The position numbers and the translations under genes are program-made. A DNA stretch of 64,000 bases, taken from the NCBI RefSeq assembly GCF_900172215.1, contig NZ_FWFP01000009.1:1-64000 (forward strand), written 5' to 3'. Below are positions 17,688 through 26,539 of this stretch, piece after piece. The notes beneath the pieces were generated by a model. That model was not told the DNA's origin and did not search any database. It worked only from the letters and a program-made list of their open reading frames with translations. Positions within the stretch are counted from its first letter, which is position 1; every line of letters begins with the position of its first letter. This DNA is from Ruegeria meonggei. GTDB taxonomy: Bacteria > Pseudomonadota > Alphaproteobacteria > Rhodobacterales > Rhodobacteraceae.

Positions 17688-18198
17688 AATTTCGCGGTTG
17701 AGGCGCTGGTGTCATCGGTCAACAAATTCATCGAAGGTGAGCCTGGATCTGCATGCGCAGTGGGACGCGATGCAGAAAACCGGCCAGTGGCGCTTAACCC
17801 CTCCGACCTGTGTGGTTGCGCCGCCGGGCGCGGAGCCCGCATACTGAGAACCGCGAAGTCATGGTTTTCGGGATGCGGGCACTGGGTTTGAAACCCTGCT
17901 ATCGAATGAATGGCTGTCACCCATCATTGTGACGTGCTTCTGCCCGGCAGACCCGAATTTCAACTTCGGCCAGTTCTACGATGTGATGAAGGATCAGGGG
18001 TTTATCATCTATCCGGGCAAGCTGACGAACGTTGAGAGTTTTCGCATCGGTTGTATCGGTCGGATGGATGCGACGGTTATGCGGGCGGTGGTTGCCACGG
18101 CGAAACAAGCGCAGGATCAGATGCAGGTCACCAGCGCCGCACCCAGGTCCGAGGCGGTGGCCGACGCATGGTGCAGATCACTTGATCTGACTATTTGA
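17688..18198 (+). pseudogene. phnW: Decayed 2-aminoethylphosphonate-pyruvate transaminase (phnW) remnant
   Basis: Pieces of PhnW can be read in three frames in the correct order. They are [17 protein letters not shown] from 17697, [16 protein letters not shown] from about 17742, REVMVFGMRALG around 17850, and LLSNEWLSPIIVT joined to PADPNFNFGQFYDVMKDQGF up to GKLTNVESFRIGCIGRM. This covers about the C-terminal half of a ~370-residue PLP enzyme. The N-terminal half, including the PLP lysine region, is gone, and several small deletions break the frame. PhnW turns 2-aminoethylphosphonate into phosphonoacetaldehyde, so this is a lost phosphonate-use gene. An 89-codon open stretch at 17929-18198 remains but is unlikely to be functional. 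Confidence 0.85.
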
Positions 18199-18203
18199 CA
18201 ACT

Positions 18204-18242
18204 ATTTCGTCAACATGACGGAAATATTGGTGATTTCGTCAA
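18204..18242. promoter_or_regulatory. Repeated ATTTCGTCAA operator-like motifs before the lysine genes
   Basis: ATTTCGTCAA occurs exactly twice (18204-18213 and 18233-18242), with a near-inverted copy TGACGGAAAT at 18216-18225. The first copy and the inverted copy form an imperfect palindrome. The cluster lies 65-100 bases before the dehydrogenase start, a normal place for an Lrp/AsnC-like or similar regulator. The regulator is not identified in the window. Confidence 0.5.
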
Positions 18243-18306
18243 GATTGCCCCTGCGGTTCGAACAGGCGCGGCCTCATACTTTCTGAAAAGAAAGAGGAGA
18301 CCTGTT

Positions 18307-19413
18307 TTGAGCTGGAACATTTGTGTCATTGGCGCAGGCAAGATCGGTCAGATGATCGCCAGCCTGTTGCATGCATCGTCGAACTATTCGGTCACGGTTG
18401 CCGACCGGGATTTGCAGGCTTTGTCGGTGTTGAACAGGCAAGGGATTGCGACCCGCCAGATCGACGTGAGTGACGACCATGAAATGGCACAAGGGATGGC
18501 TGGCTTTGACGCGGTCATTTCGGCGGCTCCGTTCTTTCTGACACCGAACATCGCCAGGGCCGCCAAAATCGCTGGCGCGCATTACTTTGACCTGACCGAA
18601 GACGTTGCGGCCACAAACGCCGTGCGCGAACTGGCAGCAGACAGTAAAACCGCCTTTATGCCGCAATGCGGTCTGGCGCCTGGGTTTGTTGGTATCGCCG
18701 GCGCGTCGCTGGCGGCCGAGTTTGATGAGCTCGACAGCCTGCATATGCGGGTCGGCGCGTTGCCGCTCTATCCGACCAACGCGTTGAAGTACAACCTGAC
18801 CTGGTCGACTGATGGGCTGATCAACGAATACTGCAACCCCTGTGATGCCATCGTGAACGGCCAGCGTGTAAAGACCGCGCCGCTGGAGGATTACGAGGTA
18901 CTGGGCCATGACGGGGTCGAGTATGAGTGTTTCAACACCTCCGGTGGCTTGGGAACGCTGCCCGAAACGCTGGAGGGCAAAGCGCAGGCAGTGTCCTACC
19001 GCTCGATCCGGTATCCGGGTCATTGCGATATCCTGAAACTGCTGCTCAAGGATCTGGGGCTGGAACATCGCCGTGATTTGCTAAAGGACATCTTTGAAAC
19101 CGCCTTGCCGCGCACGGATCAGGATGTGGTTCTGGTCTATTGCACCGCCAAGGGCAGGATCGACGGCGCGTTGCGCGAGAAATCCCTGATCAACAAATCC
19201 TTCGCCCGCACACTCAACGGTCAGGTCTGGAGCGCCATTCAGGTCACCACCGCCGCTGGCGTTCTGGGTGTGGTCGATCTGATGCGAACCGGTGGTCTGC
19301 CCAGCACAGGGTTTGTCCGGCAGGAACAGGTGGCGCTTGCGGATTTCCTGAATACCGAATTTGGCCGGCTCTATCGCGCTGGCGACGTAACCGAACAGAA
19401 CAAGGCGGCCTGA
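18307..19413 (+). CDS. Saccharopine dehydrogenase-family enzyme, probable lysine 6-dehydrogenase
   Basis: This 368-residue cytosolic oxidoreductase has an N-terminal Rossmann motif [13 protein letters not shown] followed by VADRD. Its length fits lysine 6-dehydrogenase and short saccharopine dehydrogenases. The motifs PQCGLAPGF and [15 protein letters not shown] are typical of the LysDH-like branch. It starts with TTG at 18307 behind AAGAGGAGA. The next gene, three bases on, encodes an aminoadipate-semialdehyde dehydrogenase, so the pair probably oxidises lysine (or saccharopine) to aminoadipate semialdehyde and then to 2-aminoadipate. Whether the substrate is free lysine or saccharopine cannot be settled here; no separate lysine-ketoglutarate reductase is seen. 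Confidence 0.82.
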   Translation: MSWNICVIGAGKIGQMIASLLHASSNYSVTVADRDLQALSVLNRQGIATRQIDVSDDHEMAQGMAGFDAVISAAPFFLTPNIARAAKIAGAHYFDLTEDVAATNAVRELAADSKTAFMPQCGLAPGFVGIAGASLAAEFDELDSLHMRVGALPLYPTNALKYNLTWSTDGLINEYCNPCDAIVNGQRVKTAPLEDYEVLGHDGVEYECFNTSGGLGTLPETLEGKAQAVSYRSIRYPGHCDILKLLLKDLGLEHRRDLLKDIFETALPRTDQDVVLVYCTAKGRIDGALREKSLINKSFARTLNGQVWSAIQVTTAAGVLGVVDLMRTGGLPSTGFVRQEQVALADFLNTEFGRLYRAGDVTEQNKAA

Positions 19414-19416
19414 GAT

Positions 19417-20928
19417 ATGAAAGACATCGTGATGACTGCACAAACCACACTTGCAAATCTTGACCTGACATCGTCCGAACTGACCGGCGGGACACTGGCC
19501 GTGCATTCGCCCATCGATGGCAGCCTGCTGGCCGAGGTGCATGAAACACCGGTATCTGAGATGGACGCCGTCTTTGCCCGGTCCAAAGCGGCATTCAAAG
19601 CCTGGCGCGTTGTGCCCGCCCCGCGTCGGGGTGAGTTGATCCGCCTATTGGGCGAGGAACTGCGCGCCGCCAAGGACGATCTGGGCGCGCTGGTCAGTTG
19701 GGAGGCCGGCAAAATCACTTCCGAAGGTTTGGGTGAAGTGCAGGAGATGATCGACATCTGCGATTTCGCCGTCGGACTGTCACGCCAGCTATATGGTCTG
19801 ACCATTGCGTCCGAACGTCCCGGCCATCGGATGATGGAAACCTGGCACCCGGCTGGTCCGGTCGGCGTGATCTCGGCCTTTAACTTTCCGGTCGCTGTCT
19901 GGTCGTGGAACGCGGCGATTGCGCTGGTCTGCGGTGATCCGGTGATCTGGAAACCGTCCGAGAAATCGCCCCTGACCGCGATGGCTTGCCAGAAGATTTT
20001 TGAACGCGCGCTGGCCCGGTTCGGGGACGCGCCTAACAATCTGTTGCAGACCCTGATCGGCGGTGCCGCGCTGGGCGGGGCGCTGGTGGCCAGCGAGGAC
20101 GTGCCGGTGATCTCGGCCACCGGATCAACCCGCATGGGCCGCGCTGTGGCCCCTATTGTGGCCCAGCGTTTCGGCAAATGCATTCTTGAGCTGGGCGGCA
20201 ACAATGCGATGATCGTTGGCCCCTCGGCTGATCTGGAAATGGCCGTGCGCGCCATCGTCTTTTCCGCCGTCGGTACCGCCGGTCAGCGCTGTACCACGCT
20301 GCGTCGCCTGATAGTGCACAACTCGATCCGGTCAGAGTTGGTTAGCCGTCTGAAAAAAGCATATGCTGGTCTGCCCATCGGTAACCCGCTGACCGAGGGT
20401 ACGCTGATCGGCCCGCTGGTGGATGAGGCCTCGGGCACAGCAATGACCGCAGCGCTGGAGGCCGCAAAGGCCGAAGGCGGCACCGTGTCCGGTGGTGACC
20501 GGGTGACCGAGGGCGTGCCCGCCGGTGTCTACATGCAGCCCGCCATTGTGGAAATGCCCGGTCAGACTGCCACGGTAAAGACCGAGACCTTTGCTCCGAT
20601 CCTGTATGTCATGGGCTATGACACCTTCGACGACGCGCTTGAGTTGCAGAACGACGTGCCTCAGGGCCTATCATCCTGCGTGTTCACCCTGAATATGCGC
20701 GAGGCGGAACAATTCCTGACCGCAGCCGGATCGGATTGCGGCATCGCCAATGTGAATATCGGCCCTTCGGGGGCCGAAATCGGGGGCGCCTTTGGCGGCG
20801 AAAAGGAAACCGGTGGCGGGCGTGAAAGCGGATCGGATGCGTGGAAAGCCTATATGCGCCGTCAGACCAATACAGTGAACTATTCCGCTGAGTTGCCGCT
20901 GGCGCAGGGCGTTAAGTTCGATATCTGA
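19417..20928 (+). CDS. amaB: Aldehyde dehydrogenase, ALDH7 type (aminoadipate-semialdehyde / piperideine-6-carboxylate dehydrogenase)
   Basis: This is a 503-residue NAD-dependent aldehyde dehydrogenase. The general base is in ELGGNNA and the nucleophile in GTAGQRCTTLRR. The C-terminal GGAFGGEKETGGGRESGSDAWK is typical of the ALDH7/AmaB branch, which oxidises 2-aminoadipate 6-semialdehyde (in equilibrium with piperideine-6-carboxylate). This agrees with the lysine dehydrogenase immediately upstream. A second start at 19432 (MTAQTT) is possible and would fit the family N-terminus equally well. The gene ends against a convergent glycosyltransferase gene. Confidence 0.88.
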   Translation: MKDIVMTAQTTLANLDLTSSELTGGTLAVHSPIDGSLLAEVHETPVSEMDAVFARSKAAFKAWRVVPAPRRGELIRLLGEELRAAKDDLGALVSWEAGKITSEGLGEVQEMIDICDFAVGLSRQLYGLTIASERPGHRMMETWHPAGPVGVISAFNFPVAVWSWNAAIALVCGDPVIWKPSEKSPLTAMACQKIFERALARFGDAPNNLLQTLIGGAALGGALVASEDVPVISATGSTRMGRAVAPIVAQRFGKCILELGGNNAMIVGPSADLEMAVRAIVFSAVGTAGQRCTTLRRLIVHNSIRSELVSRLKKAYAGLPIGNPLTEGTLIGPLVDEASGTAMTAALEAAKAEGGTVSGGDRVTEGVPAGVYMQPAIVEMPGQTATVKTETFAPILYVMGYDTFDDALELQNDVPQGLSSCVFTLNMREAEQFLTAAGSDCGIANVNIGPSGAEIGGAFGGEKETGGGRESGSDAWKAYMRRQTNTVNYSAELPLAQGVKFDI

Positions 20929-20936
20929 CCGATCGG

Positions 20937-20961
20937 CCCGGCGGCGCACCAGGTCGCCGGG
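20937..20961. terminator. GC-rich hairpin between convergent genes
   Basis: A 7-bp stem (CCCGGCG / CGCCGGG) with an 11-base loop fills the 33-base gap between the aldehyde dehydrogenase and the convergent glycosyltransferase gene. There is no T-run on either side, so if it terminates transcription it does so weakly or with Rho. Confidence 0.45.
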
Positions 20962-22539
20962 TCAATCCGCAAACAGATACTCCAGTCGCATTATTGCCTG
21001 CGCCTGGTCTTGTGAGATGCCCAGAAACTCGGCCACGGCCGCTTCGTTTTCGATGCGCGGGCTGGATTCGCGGATGCGCAGATACCCGTCAAACCCGGCG
21101 CCCCGGATTAGTTCGGATTCATAGGCCATCGAATTGCGTAATGTTGGGATCAGATGGGCTAAGGCCTCAGCCGGGTTGTGTGCCCCGGCCAGCCCAACCC
21201 GCCGGGCATGTCCGATAAGGTAGTCGTCTGAATAGTCACACTCGATCTCAAGAATATGGGTTTTGGCCTGATCGGCGCAGAAATCCTGAATGACCTCCAG
21301 ATCAGAAGGATCGACGCAGATTACCAACTTGTCGGTGTCAAAGCTGTCAAACAGCATCCGCACCACCGCGCGCCTGTGCCGGGACCGTTTCAGCAAGGTC
21401 GTCTCGATCCCGCCCAAATCGGGCAGAGCCGTTTCCTCTTCGTTGAACAGGTATTCGACACACGGAATATCCGTCTCAGAAACGATCTGATCCACCAGCC
21501 GTTTGGCGACGTGCCATTTCTTGCAGACGATCAGATAGACCTCACGTTCCGGGCCCAGCGTATTCCCGGCCTCCCAGAAGCGCTGGCCGAAACGGCGACC
21601 AACCCGGCCGCGCCCGGTCAGGAATCCAAACAGGTTGCGTCCCTCATCCGAGATTTTGAACGCGACCCCTTCGCTGGCATAAAGCTTGCCAAGCCGCTCC
21701 TTCAACTCATGCGCCTCGGGGCTGATCTTGCGGGCAAACAGGTAATCCTGACCCAGCAGTAGGTCGTAGTGGTCGTTGTAAAACGAAACCGGCATCCCGT
21801 AATCCGAGAACATCAGGAATGTGGGCGTCCGATTTTCAATCTCTTGCTTTGGGATCAGGTGCCGGACGAGGGTTTGAAAGAACGTCTCGTCCGGAATCCA
21901 TGTGGTAGAAAAGAACCGCACCACATCCGGGCGTTGTTGCAGGAAATCCAGGATCATTTCGACCGTACGGCGGCGCAGACACCACCATTGACTGCCGATC
22001 ATGATCTGAAGATCGGCCGGTATGTCACGTGTCAGGCCAAAACGCTTCTGCATTTCGAACGCGGTGTAGAACAGTTTGCTTTGGGTGCGTTCATTGAAGA
22101 AATGACGATAGATCAGCCGGTCTTTCTTCATGCCGGTCTTGATCCAGTTGCTGGCGAAAAAATCGTGACTTTCGACAAAATCCTTGTCGTTTTCGTCCAG
22201 AAACCAATGAGCATATTCGGCGGTCTTGATCGCCATGCAATCGCCCGACAGCATGTAGAAATGCGTCGCGCGCGGAAACGCGTCAACGGCCGCTTGCACG
22301 GCGTTCAGGGTGGCCTGCACCAAAGACCACTCTCCCCAACCGCACTTGATGCGCTTGGCTGCAAAAGTGACGTTGGGGTTGTCCTTCAATGCGTGGCGCA
22401 TGCGGTCATAGGCCTTCGCATCAGCGCGTGCATCAAAGTGAATGGCCATGCAGTCCCCGGCGGCAGTCAGTTGCTCGGCCTGAGCAATGATGGCGTCGGG
22501 GTCTTTGTGACATAACAGAATATAGGCAATCCTTGCCAT
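20962..22539 (-). CDS. GT14-like (core-2/I-branching) glycosyltransferase with DUF5928-like C-terminus
   Basis: This is a 525-residue cytosolic protein without signal peptide. The first ~270 residues resemble core-2/I-branching N-acetylglucosaminyltransferases: the N-terminal AYILLCHKDPD, HFDARAD, WGEWSLVQATLNAV, FYMLSGDCMAIK and GSQWWCLRRRTVEMIL with a downstream PDETFFQTL. The remaining ~250 residues form a separate domain seen in Rhodobacterales (DUF5927/5928-like), with repeated DSFDTDKLVI and ECDYSDDYLIGHA segments. It probably transfers a sugar onto an exopolysaccharide or lipopolysaccharide. It is divergent from a sulfotransferase gene across 141 bases, suggesting joint control and joint glycan modification. 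Confidence 0.75.
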   Translation of the reverse strand: MARIAYILLCHKDPDAIIAQAEQLTAAGDCMAIHFDARADAKAYDRMRHALKDNPNVTFAAKRIKCGWGEWSLVQATLNAVQAAVDAFPRATHFYMLSGDCMAIKTAEYAHWFLDENDKDFVESHDFFASNWIKTGMKKDRLIYRHFFNERTQSKLFYTAFEMQKRFGLTRDIPADLQIMIGSQWWCLRRRTVEMILDFLQQRPDVVRFFSTTWIPDETFFQTLVRHLIPKQEIENRTPTFLMFSDYGMPVSFYNDHYDLLLGQDYLFARKISPEAHELKERLGKLYASEGVAFKISDEGRNLFGFLTGRGRVGRRFGQRFWEAGNTLGPEREVYLIVCKKWHVAKRLVDQIVSETDIPCVEYLFNEEETALPDLGGIETTLLKRSRHRRAVVRMLFDSFDTDKLVICVDPSDLEVIQDFCADQAKTHILEIECDYSDDYLIGHARRVGLAGAHNPAEALAHLIPTLRNSMAYESELIRGAGFDGYLRIRESSPRIENEAAVAEFLGISQDQAQAIMRLEYLFAD

Positions 22540-22680
22540 AATGCCCCTGTAAGGTTTGTTTTAGCTCGTTTCCATCCGTGATACTGAGGATGAGCGATTG
22601 AATAAACAGAATATTTTTGGTTCTTTGGGTACAAAAGCAGGCGTGTTTATTAAGTACCGACCGGTAAGGAGGCACAGCAG

Positions 22681-23499
22681 ATGGGTTTTCCCGGCACATG
22701 GATGACCGAAAGTGAAAGCATGGTGTACCGTGTTGTGCCGAAATGTGCCTGCTCGACCATCGGGCAGATCATGTATTATTCGGACCATGGACAGTTCTTC
22801 GAGGGTGACATTCACGACGCCAAGGACGGGATGCACAAATGGGCCTTTGACGGCAGTCAGGGCAAAATCTCGAACAATGTCCGTGATCATGCCTCTTTTA
22901 CGTTTACCTGCGTACGCAACCCGTACACGCGGATCCTCAGTTCGTTCTTCGACAAGATTTGCGGCATTCAGCGCAACGGCAAACGCTATCGCGGCAATCT
23001 GGTACCAACACTGATCTATAATTATGGGATTGATGTGGGCGGGGACGATGGCAGGGGCGAATTCGACCAGATTGCCAGCTTTCGGCGGTTTTTGTTGTTT
23101 GCGCGCGATACGATCCGTTGGCGCAGGCCGATGGATCCCGACATTCACTGGTCGGCGATGTCAGGCCATGTGTCGACCTTCATTGTCAACGGTGGCCGGT
23201 ATGATCGGATTTTCTGGACCGAGAAATTCAATGACGGGATGCAGGGCGTTCTGGACAGCCTTCAAACGCAGCACGCGGTCAACCTGACCGAGATTCCACG
23301 GTTCAACGAATCCGAAGGTCATGGCCCCAAACGCGCCCATCCGGTCGAGGATTATTTCGACGATCTGTCGATGCATCTTGTGTACGAAATCTACAAACAG
23401 GATTTTGAGCTGTTTAAATACGATTTCGAGAATCCGGGGAACAAGATGCCAATTGGCGAGATCGATCTGGACGAGGTCCAGGCCAAGCTCGGCGACTAA
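22681..23499 (+). CDS. Sulfotransferase family 2 protein (carbohydrate sulfotransferase-like)
   Basis: This 272-residue protein has the two PAPS-binding elements of carbohydrate sulfotransferases: a 5'-phosphosulfate loop PKCACSTIG near residue 20 and a 3'-phosphate element CVRNPYTRILSSF near residue 78. The rest includes FNESEGHGPKRAHPVEDYFDD and a C-terminal LVYEIYKQDFELFKYDF, usual for the Sulfotransfer_2 family. It probably moves sulfate from PAPS to a sugar. Its divergent neighbour encodes a GT14-like glycosyltransferase, so a sulfated surface glycan is a reasonable inference. It is preceded by AAGGAGG. Confidence 0.85.
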   Translation: MGFPGTWMTESESMVYRVVPKCACSTIGQIMYYSDHGQFFEGDIHDAKDGMHKWAFDGSQGKISNNVRDHASFTFTCVRNPYTRILSSFFDKICGIQRNGKRYRGNLVPTLIYNYGIDVGGDDGRGEFDQIASFRRFLLFARDTIRWRRPMDPDIHWSAMSGHVSTFIVNGGRYDRIFWTEKFNDGMQGVLDSLQTQHAVNLTEIPRFNESEGHGPKRAHPVEDYFDDLSMHLVYEIYKQDFELFKYDFENPGNKMPIGEIDLDEVQAKLGD

Positions 23500-23508
23500 G
23501 ACACACAA

Positions 23509-23651
23509 CAGCCACTCCCGCCCATCCTCGCTGTCTCAAACGAGACATCTCCTATGGTTGGGCCCGGCGCCGCGCTTTGCGCGGCGCCGGGCCCAAGACC
23601 GAACGTGGCATCTGCGCAGCAGATGGTGCGTTTCGGGGGCGGGAGGGGCTG
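23509..23651. repeat. Cloverleaf-like palindromic element between sulfotransferase and ilvD
   Basis: The whole convergent gap is one structured unit. Its ends, 23509-23523 and 23637-23651, are 15-base inverted repeats with 14 of 15 pairs (CAGCCACTCCCGCCC and GGGCGGGAGGGGCTG). Inside are three hairpins: 23532-23547 (6 bp, TGTCTC/GAGACA), 23558-23596 (17 bp perfect, GC-rich, 5-base loop) and 23609-23625 (7 bp, CATCTGC/GCAGATG). The 17-bp hairpin alone could terminate both genes, but the closing repeat suggests a mobile palindromic repeat or a structured RNA. Confidence 0.7.
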
Positions 23652-23658
23652 GGTATGA

Positions 23659-25491
23659 TCAGACCTCGCGTACTGCCCCTTTTGCGGCGCTGGTTGTCAG
23701 CTTGGCATAGGCCTTGAGCGCAGTAGACACTTTGCGCTTGCGCGGTGCAGCGGGTACCCAGCCTTTTTCGTCTTGCTCTGCGCGGCGTGCCGCCAATTCT
23801 TCGTCAGATACGGCCAGATGGATCGAGCGGTTCGGGATGTCGATTTCGATCCGGTCACCCTGACGCACCAACCCGATCACACCGCCTTCGGCTGCTTCGG
23901 GTGAGACGTGGCCGATCGACAGGCCGGAGGTTCCACCTGAGAACCGTCCGTCCGTCAGCAAAGCGCAGGCTTTTCCCAGGCCTTTGGATTTCAGGTAAGA
24001 CGTCGGGTACAGCATTTCCTGCATCCCCGGTCCGCCGCGCGGACCCTCATAGCGGATGACAACAACATCCCCCGCTGTGACCTTGCCCGTCAGGATGTCA
24101 TTGACGGCCTGATCCTGGCTTTCGCAGACATAGGCTGATCCGGTGAAGGTCAGGCTGTTGGCATCGACGCCTGCGGTCTTCACGATACAGCCGTCGCGGG
24201 CGATATTGCCAAACAGCACGGCCAGACCACCATCCTGACTGAACGCGTGTTCCTTGGATCGGATCACGCCTCCTTCGCGGTCGGTGTCCAAGTCTTTGTA
24301 CCGGTTCGACTGGCTGAATGCCTGCGTTGTCCGCACGCCGCCGGGCGCTGCTTTGAACAGGTCTTGCGCCTTGGGATTGTTCGCGACCTTGATGTCCCAG
24401 TTCGCAATCGCCTCGCCAATCGTCCCGGAATGTACGGTGCTGCATTCATTGTGAAACAGCCCCGCGCGGCTGAGTTCACCCAGGATCGAGAAGATGCCAC
24501 CAGCACGGTGTACGTCTTCCATGTGAACATTCTCGGTATTGGGCGCGACCTTGCACAGGCAAGGCACTTTCCGGCTGAGGCGGTCCATATCGGTCATGGT
24601 GAAATCAACCTCACCCTCGTGGGCGATGGCCAGCAGGTGCAGTACCGTATTGGTGGACCCGCCCATGGCGATATCCAGGCTCATCGCGTTCTCAAACGCT
24701 TCAAACGTGGCGATCTCTCGTGGCAGAAAACCTTTTTCGTTCAGGTCGTAGTGGCGTTTGGTAATCTCGACGATCCGGCGACCGGCTTCAAGAAACAGCT
24801 CTTTCCGATCTGAATGCGTGGCCAGGGTTGAGCCGTTGCCCGGCAGTGCCAAACCCAGCGCCTCGGCCAGACAGTTCATCGAATTGGCAGTGAACATGCC
24901 TGAACACGAGCCACATGTCGGGCAGGCGTTTTCTTCGATATGCTGGACCTGCTCATCGGTGAACTTGTCGTCAGCGGCGGCAACCATGGCATCAACCAGG
25001 TCGATCTTTTTGGCATCCAGATCGGCGATGTCGATCTTGCCCGCCTCCATCGGCCCGCCCGAGACAAAGATGGCCGGAATGTTCAGGCGCATCGCGGCCA
25101 TCAGCATGCCCGGCGTGATCTTGTCGCAGTTCGAGATGCAAACCATCGCATCAGCACAGTGCGCGTTGACCATGTATTCGACGCTGTCCGCGATCACCTC
25201 GCGCGAGGGCAGGGAATACAGCATCCCGTCATGGCCCATGGCAATGCCGTCATCCACCGCGATGGTGTTGAACTCTTTGGCGACACCGCCTGCGGCCTCG
25301 ACCTCGCGGGCGACCATCTGGCCCAGATCCTTCAGGTGCACGTGGCCCGGCACGAACTGGGTGAACGAGTTGACGATGGCGATGATCGGCTTGCCGAAAT
25401 CGTCGTCACCCATACCGGTGGCACGCCACAGGCCGCGGGCACCGGCCATGTTGCGGCCATGGGTTGAGGTTCTGGATCGGTACAATGGCAT
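23659..25491 (-). CDS. ilvD: Dihydroxy-acid dehydratase
   Basis: This 610-residue enzyme of branched-chain amino-acid and pantothenate synthesis dehydrates 2,3-dihydroxy-isovalerate and 2,3-dihydroxy-3-methylvalerate. The iron-sulfur cysteines are visible in [14 protein letters not shown] and [19 protein letters not shown], and the C-terminal [19 protein letters not shown] carries the family signature. Length and motifs match the E. coli IlvD type. It starts from the promoter region shared with the divergent XRE-cupin regulator, so that regulator may act on it. It ends eight bases from a large palindromic element. Confidence 0.97.
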   Translation of the reverse strand: MPLYRSRTSTHGRNMAGARGLWRATGMGDDDFGKPIIAIVNSFTQFVPGHVHLKDLGQMVAREVEAAGGVAKEFNTIAVDDGIAMGHDGMLYSLPSREVIADSVEYMVNAHCADAMVCISNCDKITPGMLMAAMRLNIPAIFVSGGPMEAGKIDIADLDAKKIDLVDAMVAAADDKFTDEQVQHIEENACPTCGSCSGMFTANSMNCLAEALGLALPGNGSTLATHSDRKELFLEAGRRIVEITKRHYDLNEKGFLPREIATFEAFENAMSLDIAMGGSTNTVLHLLAIAHEGEVDFTMTDMDRLSRKVPCLCKVAPNTENVHMEDVHRAGGIFSILGELSRAGLFHNECSTVHSGTIGEAIANWDIKVANNPKAQDLFKAAPGGVRTTQAFSQSNRYKDLDTDREGGVIRSKEHAFSQDGGLAVLFGNIARDGCIVKTAGVDANSLTFTGSAYVCESQDQAVNDILTGKVTAGDVVVIRYEGPRGGPGMQEMLYPTSYLKSKGLGKACALLTDGRFSGGTSGLSIGHVSPEAAEGGVIGLVRQGDRIEIDIPNRSIHLAVSDEELAARRAEQDEKGWVPAAPRKRKVSTALKAYAKLTTSAAKGAVREV

Positions 25492-25534
25492 GATGCTGTT
25501 TCCCTTTTGCCTCGGGTTGCATATCTTCGGGTTT

Positions 25535-25575
25535 GTGCGTTATAGCGCACGTATCACATGTGCGCTATAACGCAC
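25535..25575. promoter_or_regulatory. Twin 16-bp operator / divergent promoter between ilvD and the XRE-cupin gene
   Basis: GTGCGTTATAGCGCAC at 25535-25550 is repeated as its exact reverse complement, GTGCGCTATAACGCAC, at 25560-25575 with nine bases between. Each copy is itself nearly palindromic (GTGCG ... CGCAC), so there are two dimer sites. Each copy also contains a TATAAC -10-like element, one per direction. This is the expected layout for an autoregulated XRE repressor that also controls ilvD. Confidence 0.75.
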
Positions 25576-25598
25576 AAGAGGATTCGCAAGGTGGGACC

Positions 25599-26168
25599 AT
25601 GGCACCGGACGACATAACGCTGAAACTACGCGATGTGCGGGCGGCCTCGGGTCTCAGCCTGTCCAAAGTGGCTGAGATGACCGGCGTCAGCAAGGCCATG
25701 CTGGGCCAGATCGAACGGGGCGAATCCAGCCCGACCATTGCGACGCTATGGAAGATCGCCAAGGGATTTGAGTTGCCGCTGAGTGCATTGATCGGGTCAG
25801 GGGCACTGCGCGACGCGGCCACGCCGGATGTGTTTCGCACGGTGACCTTTCCCGGCAGCATTGAGGTCAAGATTGTCTTTCCCTTTGACCCCGCCCTGCG
25901 TGCTGAAACCTTCCATGTCGACCTTGCGCCCAGCCAAAGCCATGAATCTGCCGCCCATGCGGCCGGTGTGACCGAAGAGGTCTTTGTTCTGAACGGGACT
26001 CTGGACATTCTGCGTGACGGGGCCTGGGTGCCGTTGCAAGCCGGGCAGGGGCTGCGATTTGCTGCGGATTTGCCACATGGCTACCGGGCAGGGGATCAAG
26101 GCGCGGCATTTCTGAACATGCATCATTACGCGCAGACCGACACGCTGGCCGCGATTGGCAAAGTGTGA
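25599..26168 (+). CDS. XRE-family regulator with C-terminal cupin domain
   Basis: This is a 189-residue DNA-binding protein. Residues ~8-65 form a Cro/CI helix-turn-helix (RAASGLSLSKVAEMTGVSKAMLGQIERGESSPTIATL in two blocks), and residues ~110-185 form a cupin (ESAAHAAGVTEEVFVLNG, LRFAADLPHGY) that would bind a small-molecule effector. Such regulators often control amino-acid or amine metabolism. It starts 24 bases after the twin operator and probably represses its own promoter. The ATG at 25599 is chosen because upstream in-frame codons lie within the operator. A small membrane protein gene follows after 21 bases. Confidence 0.9.
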   Translation: MAPDDITLKLRDVRAASGLSLSKVAEMTGVSKAMLGQIERGESSPTIATLWKIAKGFELPLSALIGSGALRDAATPDVFRTVTFPGSIEVKIVFPFDPALRAETFHVDLAPSQSHESAAHAAGVTEEVFVLNGTLDILRDGAWVPLQAGQGLRFAADLPHGYRAGDQGAAFLNMHHYAQTDTLAAIGKV

Positions 26169-26189
26169 CGTAACAAAAAGGGGCACGCC

Positions 26190-26459
26190 ATGGCGGCTTT
26201 TATTGACAGTCTGACCCTGGCGGATGCGGTTGGCTCGTTCGGAGCCCTGATCGTTGTGGCGGCCTATTTCGCCACCCAGATGCGGATGATGAATTCGGAT
26301 GATCTGGCCTTTCCGATTCTGAACCTCGGCGGGTCGATCCTGATCGTCTATTCCCTGCTTGAAAGCTTCAATCTGGCCTCGATGCTGATCGAGTCCTTCT
26401 GGATTCTGATCAGTCTGCTCGGTATCGTTCAGTTTTTCCGGCTTAGGCGCGCAGGTTAG
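26190..26459 (+). CDS. Small membrane protein (CBU_0592-like)
   Basis: This 89-residue protein has three hydrophobic segments (around VGSFGALIVVAAYFATQ, ILNLGGSILIVYSLLE and SFWILISLLGIVQFF). It resembles the CBU_0592-like small inner-membrane proteins, whose function is not known. It is 21 bases behind the XRE-cupin gene and may share its transcript. It is followed 80 bases later by sseA. Confidence 0.75.
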   Translation: MAAFIDSLTLADAVGSFGALIVVAAYFATQMRMMNSDDLAFPILNLGGSILIVYSLLESFNLASMLIESFWILISLLGIVQFFRLRRAG

Positions 26460-26539
26460 GCGTCCAAGACCCCATCCAGTCTTGAACCTGTACCCAGCCA
26501 CGTATAGGGAAAACCCAAGCGCGCTTAGGGGAGGCTTTG

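Noticed and set aside
17929-18198. An 89-codon hypothetical gene
   Set aside because: It is the C-terminal part of the phnW pseudogene. Homology continues upstream in other frames and no ribosome-binding site is present.
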